DNA of 64,000 nt from Bacillus sp. OK048 (GTDB lineage Bacteria; Bacillota; Bacilli; Bacillales; Cytobacillaceae). Where the stretch lies: NCBI RefSeq assembly GCF_900103525.1, contig NZ_FNHN01000001.1, positions 186,001 through 250,000 of the forward strand. The letters run 5' to 3'. A model generated the notes under the pieces. The model ran no database searches. It saw only the letters and a list, made by a program, of their open reading frames with translations, and was not told where the DNA came from. Shown here in pieces: positions 41,680 through 52,474 of this stretch. The position numbers were made by a program, and so were the translations under genes. Position 1 is the first letter of the stretch, and every line of letters starts with the position of its first letter.

Positions 41680-41746
41680 AAAGTGCCTTTCACAACACGA
41701 ATCTGTCGAGGCGAATTCGACAAATTACGAGTAGTGCAGGCACTTA
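41680..41746. terminator. Cruciform-like hairpin between lysR and the flavin oxidoreductase gene
   Basis: Outer arms AAGTGCCT/AGGCACTT enclose an inner stem TGTCGA/TCGACA. T-rich sequence follows. It probably terminates the two convergent genes. Confidence 0.55.
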
Positions 41747-41780
41747 TTTTAAGATTTATAGTTTGTTACTAATCTCCAAA

Positions 41781-43769
41781 TCAAACTGAATGCATTTCCA
41801 ATTCTTCCTTGTTTGTCACAAGGAATTCAAGAGAATATGCCTTTTCAAAGCCCTCACGTGTAGCATCACCTAGGGAAGCAAAGCCTGCTGCATCTCCTAT
41901 AACAAACACATTTTCCATCTGCTTCCTAACTGTTTCCTCTAATGGATTATATGCCTCAACACCCATTGCCACCACGATATACTCTGATTCCATTTCTAAA
42001 TGCTTTCCAGAAACCAAGTCCTCCACGATAATAGTGTCCTTAAGAATTTTTACCAATTTGTGGTCCGTAACAATGTTCACATTTACTGTTTTAAGCTTAT
42101 CAAGAAGTCTTAATCTCGTTTCTGGCCCAATTCTTTTGCTTGCTTTTGTAGGAATCTCTACATATGTTACTTGATTACCCGCTTCTGCAAGGCGCCGAGT
42201 CGTACCATGGCAAATCATACCACTTCCCACCACTGTAACTTTATTATTCGTAAATACTTTTTCCTGTAATTTTACTTCTTCATACGTATATACATGATCT
42301 AAATCATCGCCCTCCACTTGCGGGAGCTTCGGTCTTCCACCTGTTGCTAAGAAAACAGCATAAGGATTAATAGATGTGATTTCATCAACAGTAGCCTCTG
42401 TATTCATACGAACATCTATGTTTAAACGTTTCATTTCATCCTTGAGGTAATTAATGTGCCAGTTCATTTTCTCTTTATAGGTTGGGTCCGTTACAAGGTG
42501 TAATTGGCCACCAAGCATATTATTCTTTTCAAAAAGAGTTACAGCATAGCCTTTTAATGATAGAACTCGTGCGGTTTCCATTCCACCCGGTCCACCACCA
42601 ACGATTACAACCTGGCGTTTTACATCAGAAGGAAGGCACTGCAATTCCTTAAACTCTAGTTCTCGGCCTGCTCTAGCATTGATGGTACACAGAATGTGCG
42701 AGTTACCCGTTACTGAATGGATACAATGGAGACAGTTAATGCATTTTCTAATTTCAGCTTCGCGACCTTCCAGTGTTTTGTTTACCCACTCTGGATCAGC
42801 GATTAGCCCCCTTCCTATCGCCACAAAGTCGGCTTTTCCCTCCGCTAAAATATCTTCTACAAATTGTGGTTCACGGATGGACCCAACAGTAATAACTGGA
42901 ATAGTTATTTCTTTTTTTATCTCCTCTGCCAGGTAGACTCTCCAACCTTGTTCAAATAACGGAGATTCAATTATTTTGTCCATAGAGTCATAGGTTCCAC
43001 AACTAATATGCAGTCCATCTACTCCTAGTTTTTCTAGGTACCGGCATATATTCTTACCTAACTGTAAATCTATTCCTTCTTCTGTAAAGTCATCCACATT
43101 GACACGAACAGTGACAGGGTAATCTTTACCGCACTTTTCTTTAATACCGACAATGATTTCTTCGATAAATCTCATTCGATTCTCGAAGCTTCCCCCATAT
43201 TCATCCGATCGTACATTTGCCTCTGGGCTTAAGAACTGGTTAATTAAATAACCATGGGCAGCGTGAACTTCAACGCCATCAATGCCAGCCTGCTGACATC
43301 TTATCGCGGTCTGAACAAATTTATTTACTAACTCTTTTACTTCTGCAGTCGTTAGTTCCCGAGGTTCTTCACCTACTGCAGCACAGGCAACGGTACTTGG
43401 TGCAACAATTTGTTTCCCATTAATTAATGAGGAATTTGACTGTCTGCCTGCATGATGGATTTGTACAAAAACCTTTGCTCCATAATTATGTACTGCATTT
43501 GCTACACGGTGTATCCCTGGAATGAAGCGATCATCGTCCAGCCTTAATTGCCTAATAAATCCTTTCCCGTATTCATAATCGATACAGGTAAATTCAACAA
43601 TAAGTAACCCCGTTCCACCCTTTGCCCTTTCTTCATAATAAGCAATGAGTTGATCAGTGACTTCCCCTTCCGGACCTGCTAGATTCGTTCCCATTGGGGG
43701 CATAACAATTCTGTTTTTTAGTGTTAAATTGCCTATTTTACCTTCTTTGAATATGTTTGGGTAATGCAT
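41781..43769 (-). CDS. NADH:flavin oxidoreductase / 2,4-dienoyl-CoA reductase-type enzyme
   Basis: A 662-residue fused enzyme. The N-terminal FMN-binding TIM barrel (1-340) belongs to the Old Yellow Enzyme family: NRIVMPPMGTN, VFVQIHHAGRQ, VHAAHGYLINQFLSPEANVR. A 4Fe-4S motif follows (CINCLHCIHSVTGNSHILC), then FAD/NAD(P)H domains with VVIVGGGPGGMETAR, VTVVGSGMICHG and VFVIGDAAGFASLGD. Relatives reduce enoyl-CoA, bile-acid or trimethylamine-type substrates; the substrate here is unknown. GGGAGG precedes the ATG, and two palindromes lie in the promoter. Confidence 0.88.
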   Translation of the reverse strand: MHYPNIFKEGKIGNLTLKNRIVMPPMGTNLAGPEGEVTDQLIAYYEERAKGGTGLLIVEFTCIDYEYGKGFIRQLRLDDDRFIPGIHRVANAVHNYGAKVFVQIHHAGRQSNSSLINGKQIVAPSTVACAAVGEEPRELTTAEVKELVNKFVQTAIRCQQAGIDGVEVHAAHGYLINQFLSPEANVRSDEYGGSFENRMRFIEEIIVGIKEKCGKDYPVTVRVNVDDFTEEGIDLQLGKNICRYLEKLGVDGLHISCGTYDSMDKIIESPLFEQGWRVYLAEEIKKEITIPVITVGSIREPQFVEDILAEGKADFVAIGRGLIADPEWVNKTLEGREAEIRKCINCLHCIHSVTGNSHILCTINARAGRELEFKELQCLPSDVKRQVVIVGGGPGGMETARVLSLKGYAVTLFEKNNMLGGQLHLVTDPTYKEKMNWHINYLKDEMKRLNIDVRMNTEATVDEITSINPYAVFLATGGRPKLPQVEGDDLDHVYTYEEVKLQEKVFTNNKVTVVGSGMICHGTTRRLAEAGNQVTYVEIPTKASKRIGPETRLRLLDKLKTVNVNIVTDHKLVKILKDTIIVEDLVSGKHLEMESEYIVVAMGVEAYNPLEETVRKQMENVFVIGDAAGFASLGDATREGFEKAYSLEFLVTNKEELEMHSV

Positions 43770-43795
43770 TTTGAAACCTCCCGTTCATACTGATT

Positions 43796-43836
43796 TGTGA
43801 AATATTTCACAAAAATAAATACAGGAAATATTTCCT
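43796..43836. promoter_or_regulatory. Paired palindromic operators upstream of the flavin oxidoreductase gene
   Basis: TGTGAAATATTTCACA (43796-43811) and AGGAAATATTTCCT (43823-43836) are perfect palindromes sharing the core GAAATATTTC, with centres 26 bp apart. The first also fits the TGTGA-N6-TCACA CRP/FNR consensus, but it is only about 34 bases from the ATG, too close for class II activation. A TATAAT-like box lies just upstream (about 43845). Repression is more likely. Confidence 0.6.
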
Positions 43837-46628
<2,792 letters not shown>

Positions 46629-46639
46629 TAAATGTAAGA

Positions 46640-46675
46640 AGTAACCGCCGTCAAACCAACGGCGGTTACTTTTTG
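46640..46675 (+). terminator. katG terminator
   Basis: The stem AGTAACCGCCG/CGGCGGTTACT is followed by TTTTT. Confidence 0.9.
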
Positions 46676-46748
46676 TGAAAGGAATCAACAATTAAGCAAA
46701 AAAGCGTTTTTTATTTTTACAAAGTGATTGGAATAATAATCGTTTATC

Positions 46749-47450
46749 TTAAGCTAAGTATGCTTCCCTGACTTCTTCATTCTTAATCAAATCATAGCCG
46801 TTTCCTTGAAGTTTAATTTCTCCTGTTTGAATAACATATCCCCTATGGGCAATTTGCAACGCTTGATAAGCATTTTGTTCCACGAGTAAAATGGTTAAAC
46901 CTTCTTGATTAAGTTCTTTTATGATTTCAAATATTTGTTCAACAATAATGGGAGCAAGCCCCATTGAAGGCTCGTCAAGCATTAATAAATTTGGTTCCAT
47001 CATAAGGGCTCGGCCGATGGCAAGCATTTGCTGTTCCCCTCCGCTCATCGTGCCGCCTTTTTGCTCGAGTCGATCTTTTAGCTTAGGGAAATAGTGGAAC
47101 ACTCTTTCTAATCTCTCATTGATCACACTTTTATTTTTTACTGAAAAAGATCCCATAAGTAAATTTTCCTTGACTGTAAGTCTCGAGAAAATCCTTCTGC
47201 CTTCAGGGACATGAGCAATACCTAATATGGTCGTTTCGTGGGCTGGCTTGTTTGCGATTTCCGTTCCTTTATAGACAATTTTTCCTGTCTTCACCTTCAC
47301 TAGTCCACTTATCGATTTTAAAGTAGTTGATTTTCCAGCGCCATTACTTCCTATAAGTGTGACAATTTCACCTTTATCCACTGAAATGTCTATCCCCTTT
47401 AATGCCTGTATACCACCATAATAAGTTTCAATATTTTTTAATTGAAGCAT
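46749..47450 (-). CDS. livF: Branched-chain amino acid ABC transporter, ATPase LivF
   Basis: A 233-residue ATPase of the LivF type. Walker A is GSNGAGKSTT, the signature is MSGGEQQMLAIGRALM, Walker B is LLMLDEPSMGLA, and the C-terminus LIKNEEVREAYLA is typical of LivF. It pairs with LivG to power import of leucine, isoleucine and valine or related substrates. It is the last gene of a five-gene minus-strand operon. Confidence 0.93.
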   Translation of the reverse strand: MLQLKNIETYYGGIQALKGIDISVDKGEIVTLIGSNGAGKSTTLKSISGLVKVKTGKIVYKGTEIANKPAHETTILGIAHVPEGRRIFSRLTVKENLLMGSFSVKNKSVINERLERVFHYFPKLKDRLEQKGGTMSGGEQQMLAIGRALMMEPNLLMLDEPSMGLAPIIVEQIFEIIKELNQEGLTILLVEQNAYQALQIAHRGYVIQTGEIKLQGNGYDLIKNEEVREAYLA

Positions 47451-47459
47451 AATTTCCTC

Positions 47460-48236
47460 CTATCCCACATGAACTGCTCCCGAACCTAGGTAGGCTTCGA
47501 TAACTTTCGGATTATTTCTGATGTTTTCAGGCTTTCCTTCGGCAATTTTTTCTCCATGATCCAGTACAATGATATATTCTGAGATTTCCATAACAAGCTT
47601 CATATCATGTTCAATTAAGATAACGGTTAAATTGAATTCATGTCTCATTCTCTTAACAAGTTGTGTAAGGTCGTTTGTTTCTTTTGGATTCATGCCAGCC
47701 GCAGGCTCGTCTAATAATATGATCTTTGGCTTGGAAGCTAGAGCCCTCGCGATCTCCAGTCTTCTTTGTGCGCCATAACTTAGATTGCAAGCTTTTTCAT
47801 TTAATAGATGAGCCAGTCCAACATATTCCAATAATTGATACGCTTTTATTTCGGAGGATTTCTCTTCTTTTCGAATGGCAGGAAGATTGAATAAAATACC
47901 CATAAGACCAGCCTTTAAATGGGTATGCATACCGACAAGAACATTTTCTAGGACGGACATTTCATTAAATAAGCGGATGTTTTGAAAGGTTCGGCATATC
48001 CCTTTTTTCGAAACCTCATGTGGCTTTAATCCGTTTATTTTTTCATTTTCAAGTAATATTGCCCCTGACGTTGGTTGATATATTCCTGTAATCATATTAA
48101 AAAAGGTCGTTTTTCCAGCACCATTAGGTCCAATAACGGCTGTAATTGAGTTTTTTTCAATTGTCATTGAAACATCTTGATTTGCTGTAAGACCGCCAAA
48201 CTTTTTCGTTAAATTTCGAACCTCTAAAATAGACAT
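47460..48236 (-). CDS. livG: Branched-chain amino acid ABC transporter, ATPase LivG
   Basis: A 258-residue ATPase starting MSILEVRNLTKKFGGL at ATG 48236 after AGAGGTG; an 18-codon upstream extension overlaps livM and is rejected. Walker A is GPNGAGKTT, the signature is LSYGAQRRLEIARALA, Walker B is IILLDEPAAGMN, and the LivG-specific end is IRNNPKVIEAYLG. The start lies four bases after the livM stop. Confidence 0.92.
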   Translation of the reverse strand: MSILEVRNLTKKFGGLTANQDVSMTIEKNSITAVIGPNGAGKTTFFNMITGIYQPTSGAILLENEKINGLKPHEVSKKGICRTFQNIRLFNEMSVLENVLVGMHTHLKAGLMGILFNLPAIRKEEKSSEIKAYQLLEYVGLAHLLNEKACNLSYGAQRRLEIARALASKPKIILLDEPAAGMNPKETNDLTQLVKRMRHEFNLTVILIEHDMKLVMEISEYIIVLDHGEKIAEGKPENIRNNPKVIEAYLGSGAVHVG

Positions 48237-48240
48237 GTAG

Positions 48241-49542
48241 CTACACCTCTTTGGCTTCAATATTCTCGTTTTGCGCTTGTTCAGGTGCAATCCCTAAGTC
48301 AGCTTGAATACTTCCTTCTTGTAAAACCTTTTCGTCATAAACATGATTTTTGGCTGGCAAAAGCCCTTTTGGTCTATACAAGGCAAAGAGGATTAATAGC
48401 AAGCCGAAGATTAATCTTTGCATTTTTGCCGGAGAGAGTGCGTCTGGAATCGAAAGGACACCAGACAAGCTTAGTTGATTCAACCAATTTGAAACTTCCG
48501 TTAATACCTGTAGATTCAGGATCGTCATAACAGCTGCACCGAGAACAACACCAGGAACACTGCCCATCCCGCCTAAGAGTACCATTACTAAAATCGTAAT
48601 CGACTCAAGTAGAGTGAAACTTGTAGGATCTACAAATGCTTGTTTGGCAGCGAAGACAACACCCATCATCCCAGAGAAGGATGCACCAATCGCAAACGCC
48701 ATTAGTTTTGTCCGAACTAAAGGGACACCCATCGATTGAGCAGCAATTTCATTTTCCCTAACCGCTTTCCACGATCGTCCTATTTTTGAGTGTTCAAAAC
48801 GACGAACGGTAAAAATCGTAAATAGTAGAATGACGAGTACAATATAATAAAATTGGCTCGGAAAAAGAAAATCGACTCCAAACAAGCGAGGTGGAGTGAC
48901 AGAAGGAATTCCCATTGCACCGTTAGTAATATTAATCGGGCGATCAAGGTTATTAAAAATAATTCTAATAATCTCACCAAATCCTAACGTAACAATGGCT
49001 AAATAATCCCCTTTTACCCGAAGGACTGGTATTCCAAGTAGAATTCCAAATAATGCAGCTACGAAACAACCGATTAAGATAAATATCCAAAAGCTTTCTC
49101 CTGGCAGGGGGAACGTTCCAAATGGCATAAAATTCGCTGCTTGAGCAGTAGAAAAAATTCCATAAGTGTATGCTCCAACCGCGAAGAACGCGACAAATCC
49201 TAAATCAAGCAGACCTGCCATCCCAACGACAATATTTAACCCAAGGGCCATCGATATATAGATTCCAACAAGTGTGGCAACTTCCATATAGGATTGATAG
49301 GCATCGCCATTACTGGCAGTGAACGGGAGTAAAAAAACTAGAACAATACCCGCAATTAACCATTTTGTGAGGTTTTTGAAATTTGTAAAATATAGCAGTA
49401 ACAGGGAAGATAATAAAAGCAGGAAGGCGGTGACTGACCTTTGTGCCATAAATAAACTTAGCGATGTGACTCCGATGTAAATGAGAAGAAAGATTCCTTG
49501 TGACAGTTTGTTTTGTTTGTATTTGTTCCATAGTGATTTCAT
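48241..49542 (-). CDS. livM: Branched-chain amino acid ABC transporter permease LivM
   Basis: A 433-residue permease with about ten membrane segments and the family motif GLNIVVGMAGLLDLGFVAFFAVGAY, followed by IPVLRVKGDYLAIVTLGFGEI. The ATPase-coupling loop is GRSWKAVRENEIAAQSMG. The N-terminus has three extra hydrophobic segments typical of longer LivM forms. ATG 49542 follows AGGTGAG; a GTG at 49551 is possible. It follows livH with almost no gap. Confidence 0.92.
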   Translation of the reverse strand: MKSLWNKYKQNKLSQGIFLLIYIGVTSLSLFMAQRSVTAFLLLLSSLLLLYFTNFKNLTKWLIAGIVLVFLLPFTASNGDAYQSYMEVATLVGIYISMALGLNIVVGMAGLLDLGFVAFFAVGAYTYGIFSTAQAANFMPFGTFPLPGESFWIFILIGCFVAALFGILLGIPVLRVKGDYLAIVTLGFGEIIRIIFNNLDRPINITNGAMGIPSVTPPRLFGVDFLFPSQFYYIVLVILLFTIFTVRRFEHSKIGRSWKAVRENEIAAQSMGVPLVRTKLMAFAIGASFSGMMGVVFAAKQAFVDPTSFTLLESITILVMVLLGGMGSVPGVVLGAAVMTILNLQVLTEVSNWLNQLSLSGVLSIPDALSPAKMQRLIFGLLLILFALYRPKGLLPAKNHVYDEKVLQEGSIQADLGIAPEQAQNENIEAKEV

Positions 49543-49551
49543 TCTTCTCAC

Positions 49552-50538
49552 CTACACTTTCTCTGCAACCGGTTTGCCTAATAAGCCCTCCGGTTTAAAA
49601 AGTAATACAATAATTAAGATAGCAAATGCAAAAACATCTTTGTATTCGGCACCAAGTATACCACCTGTTAAAAGGGTTAAATTGGCAGATGCGAACATTT
49701 CCATTACTCCAAGCAGTAAACCTCCCAGCATGGCACCCCGGATATTTCCTATCCCGCCTAATACCGCGGCAGTAAATGCCTTTAATCCAAGAATGAACCC
49801 AATATAAGGATCAATCGTTCCGTATTGTACGGCAAATAATACTCCAGTTGCCCCACCAAGAGCGGAACCAATAAAAAACGTAATGGAAATAACCTTGTTC
49901 ACATTTACTGACATTAAGGAAGCTGTCTCTCGATCTTGTGCGACAGCTCTCATCGCCATTCCCCATTTTGTTCGATTGACAAATAGATCAAGTCCAATCA
50001 TCATTACAACCGCCGTGACTAGAACAATAACAAATGATGTTTTAATCGATGCATCGTTAAAAATGGAGCTTATCGAGGAGGCTTTAATCAAAATTTGATC
50101 TGTAAAAAGACTAGGTCCTGTTACGATAAAATTGCCTTTTTTTAATTCAGCTATGAATCTCACAATATCTTGTAATAAAAAAGAAATACCGATTGCCGTG
50201 ATGAGTGGGATTAATCTTGGTGCATTTCGCAAAGGCCGATAGGCTACTCTTTCGATCCCCATCCCTATGAATCCTGTCAAAATAGCAGTTAATAAGAGAA
50301 CAAAAATCAGCATTACTATCGCTGGCACTGCTGAAACCCATCCTATTCCTGTCAAAATGATTAATATCGCTGTACCGATAAAAGCGCCTGTCATAAAGAT
50401 CTCTCCATGGGCAAAATTGATTAATTCCAATATGCCATAAACCATTGTGTACCCTAATGCAATAACGGCATAGACCGTACCTAAAGTAAGACCATCAATC
50501 AAGACTTGCGGGATAGATTGGATCAATTCGTTCAGCAT
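49552..50538 (-). CDS. livH: Branched-chain amino acid ABC transporter permease LivH
   Basis: A 328-residue permease with eight or nine membrane segments. Characteristic parts are GLTLGTVYAVIALGYTMVYGILELINFAHGEIFM near the start, MRAVAQDRETASLMSVNVNK as the coupling loop, and AFTAAVLGGIGNIRGAMLGGLLLG. AAGGAGG precedes the ATG. It lies downstream of the binding-protein gene, separated by a hairpin. Confidence 0.93.
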   Translation of the reverse strand: MLNELIQSIPQVLIDGLTLGTVYAVIALGYTMVYGILELINFAHGEIFMTGAFIGTAILIILTGIGWVSAVPAIVMLIFVLLLTAILTGFIGMGIERVAYRPLRNAPRLIPLITAIGISFLLQDIVRFIAELKKGNFIVTGPSLFTDQILIKASSISSIFNDASIKTSFVIVLVTAVVMMIGLDLFVNRTKWGMAMRAVAQDRETASLMSVNVNKVISITFFIGSALGGATGVLFAVQYGTIDPYIGFILGLKAFTAAVLGGIGNIRGAMLGGLLLGVMEMFASANLTLLTGGILGAEYKDVFAFAILIIVLLFKPEGLLGKPVAEKV

Positions 50539-50567
50539 ATATTACCTCCTTGTCCCAATTTTACAGA

Positions 50568-50609
50568 AGAAAGGGTATTCCCACTTCAAAAATGAGTCAT
50601 ACCCTTTCT
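50568..50609 (-). other. Hairpin between livK and livH
   Basis: The stem AGAAAGGGTAT/ATACCCTTTCT encloses an 18-20 base loop, with little T-run after it on the coding strand. Such hairpins after binding-protein genes commonly give partial termination or stabilise the upstream mRNA, so the binding protein exceeds the permeases. Confidence 0.7.
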
Positions 50610-50622
50610 TATCTATTAATTC

Positions 50623-51810
50623 TTATTTTCCAACTTCACCTACGAATTGTGCCGGGTAGCTAGCTTCGGGAAAACTATAAATAAAGACTTTCGCAAAATC
50701 ATTGTCACCTTTATCGTCAAAGCTAACTTTCGTCAACACACCTTGGTAGTCTTTCACTCCGCGAACAGCATCTCTTACTTGTTCTCGAGTTGGCAATTTG
50801 TTGTCATTTCCTTTGATAGCATCCTCTATCGCTTTTAAAACAAGTCCCATCGTATCATAGCCATATACCGAGTAGGATTCGGTATTTTTATTAAATGTTG
50901 CTTTGTATTTTTCGATAAACTTTTTACCTTCTTCTGATTTAGTAGAATCCCCTGCTAACGAAGTGATGTACGTATTTTTAATTGCATCTCCAGCAATTTC
51001 AACTAGTGTAGAAGAATCCATTCCATCCCCACCCATAAATGGGACATCAATGCCTTTTTCGCGCGCTTGTTTAATTAGCAGTCCACCCTCTGAATAGATA
51101 CCTCCGAAGTATACTAAATCTGGCTTCTTGGAAAGAATCTGGTTTAGGACACCATTAAAATCTTTTTCTCCAACCGTAATTCCTTCAAACCCAAGAATTT
51201 CAGCTCCTTTTTCTTCAGCTGCTTTCTTAAAAGCTTCTGCAATCCCTGTACCATATGCTGTTTTATCTTGAACGACAAAGATTTTCTTTGCCTTTAATGT
51301 GTTAACCGCATATTCAGCACCTGCCGGACCTTGAAAATCATCACGAGCTACAATACGGTTGACTGTTTTTAATCTTCTATCCGTAACATCTGTCGCTGAG
51401 TTGGCTGGTGAAACCATTGGTATAGCGTATTTTTCATATACCTCTGAGGATGGGATAGCGACACCAGAGTTAAAGTGACCAACAACTGCCAATACAGATT
51501 TATCTGAACCTATCAATTGAGCATTGGCCACCCCTTTTTTAGGATCTGCCTGATCATCATAAGGTACGAGCTGTAAACCAAAACCTAATTCTTTAAACTT
51601 TTCCTTTTCCTCGTCTAATTTAAGTTGTGCCCCTAGCTTAATTGCTTCACCAATTGTTGCACTTCCACCTGACAGTGGGGTCTGAGTAGCGATTTTGATA
51701 ACCGTTGAATCATTTTTTTCGGTCCCAGACTTTGCACCGCAGCCTGCTAAAATAATACCTACCGCCAAACCCCCTGATAACAATAAAGCTAACGATTTTT
51801 TTAACTTCAT
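50623..51810 (-). CDS. livK: Branched-chain amino acid ABC transporter, binding lipoprotein LivK
   Basis: A 395-residue lipoprotein. The signal is MKLKKSLALLLSGGLAVGII with lipobox LAGC, followed by a periplasmic-binding-protein type I fold (IKIATQTPLSGGSATIGEAI, VVGHFNSGVAIPSSEVYEK, VQDKTAYGTGIAEAFKKA). The start is ATG 51810 with GGGAGG upstream; the open frame extends 68 codons further without signal or ribosome binding site. It is the first gene of the operon. Ligand specificity within the branched-chain family is not predictable here. Confidence 0.93.
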   Translation of the reverse strand: MKLKKSLALLLSGGLAVGIILAGCGAKSGTEKNDSTVIKIATQTPLSGGSATIGEAIKLGAQLKLDEEKEKFKELGFGLQLVPYDDQADPKKGVANAQLIGSDKSVLAVVGHFNSGVAIPSSEVYEKYAIPMVSPANSATDVTDRRLKTVNRIVARDDFQGPAGAEYAVNTLKAKKIFVVQDKTAYGTGIAEAFKKAAEEKGAEILGFEGITVGEKDFNGVLNQILSKKPDLVYFGGIYSEGGLLIKQAREKGIDVPFMGGDGMDSSTLVEIAGDAIKNTYITSLAGDSTKSEEGKKFIEKYKATFNKNTESYSVYGYDTMGLVLKAIEDAIKGNDNKLPTREQVRDAVRGVKDYQGVLTKVSFDDKGDNDFAKVFIYSFPEASYPAQFVGEVGK

Positions 51811-52105
51811 GTTGACCCTCCCTATAATCTTTTTATACAAGCCCCCTTTATATATATTTATCAGTTCATAGAAATAGGACGAATTATTTATTTTAATTTT
51901 CTGAATATTATTTCCGTTAAAAAAAGGGTTGTTCCTAGTTTCTTTATATATAGTTTTTTCTAAATCATGTTGGACTGGCACAAAGGTTGAGAGGCATTTA
52001 ATGGTTTTTATCAAGTTTCCACAATCCCCTTGTAATATATGACAACTTTCTTTTTACAAAACTGCACAAAAGCAACAATATTAAACACAAATAAACAGCT
52101 GATAA

Positions 52106-52363
52106 ACCCCCACCTGGATTGCACCTTTAACAGCTATATACAAATTACGGATAGCGGCAAATTGCTCTACCCTGCACGGACAATTTGGATACGATGGGGA
52201 TGTTGCCTTAAGTATGCCATGCATCGTCGGCAGAAGTGGTGTGGAGCAGCAATTAGAAATTGCCCTTAATACCCAAGAACTTGAATGTCTGCATCAATCA
52301 GCGGAGTATATTAAAGAAGCGATGAAGGTTGCAAAGACGGGTAAAATCCATAATTCACTCTAA
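52106..52363 (+). pseudogene. L-lactate dehydrogenase C-terminal remnant
   Basis: A plus-strand frame without a start encodes STLHGQFGYDGDVALSMPCI VGRSGVEQQLEIALN followed by LECLHQSAEYIKEAMKVAKT. This is the last fifth of an L-lactate dehydrogenase (ST-L-GQ-YG-DVA-S-P-IVG-GV pattern). Upstream the similarity fades at about 52148, and a stop occurs at 52103-52105. Residues are well conserved, so the loss seems recent. A strong terminator remains directly downstream. The segment between livK and here (51811-52105) holds no gene. Confidence 0.75.
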
Positions 52364-52370
52364 AAACATC

Positions 52371-52410
52371 AAAAACCACTTCCCTAGGTTCTTATAGGAA
52401 GTGGTTTTTG
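52371..52410. terminator. Terminator shared by the ldh remnant and the GH28-like gene
   Basis: The stem AAAAACCACTTCC/GGAAGTGGTTTTT is a strong bidirectional hairpin. Confidence 0.85.
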
Positions 52411-52474
52411 CAATTGCAAAATTGATTAAAAATACGCAAGGGTTCACCTGCAACCTTCAGTCCTTAGCTGCCGC

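Noticed and set aside
51811-52105. Possible T-box or other leader upstream of livK
   Set aside because: No T-box core, specifier loop or antiterminator pair could be recognised.
52039-52269. 76-codon plus-strand frame
   Set aside because: Another frame of the same stretch gives clear lactate dehydrogenase similarity, so this one is a shadow.
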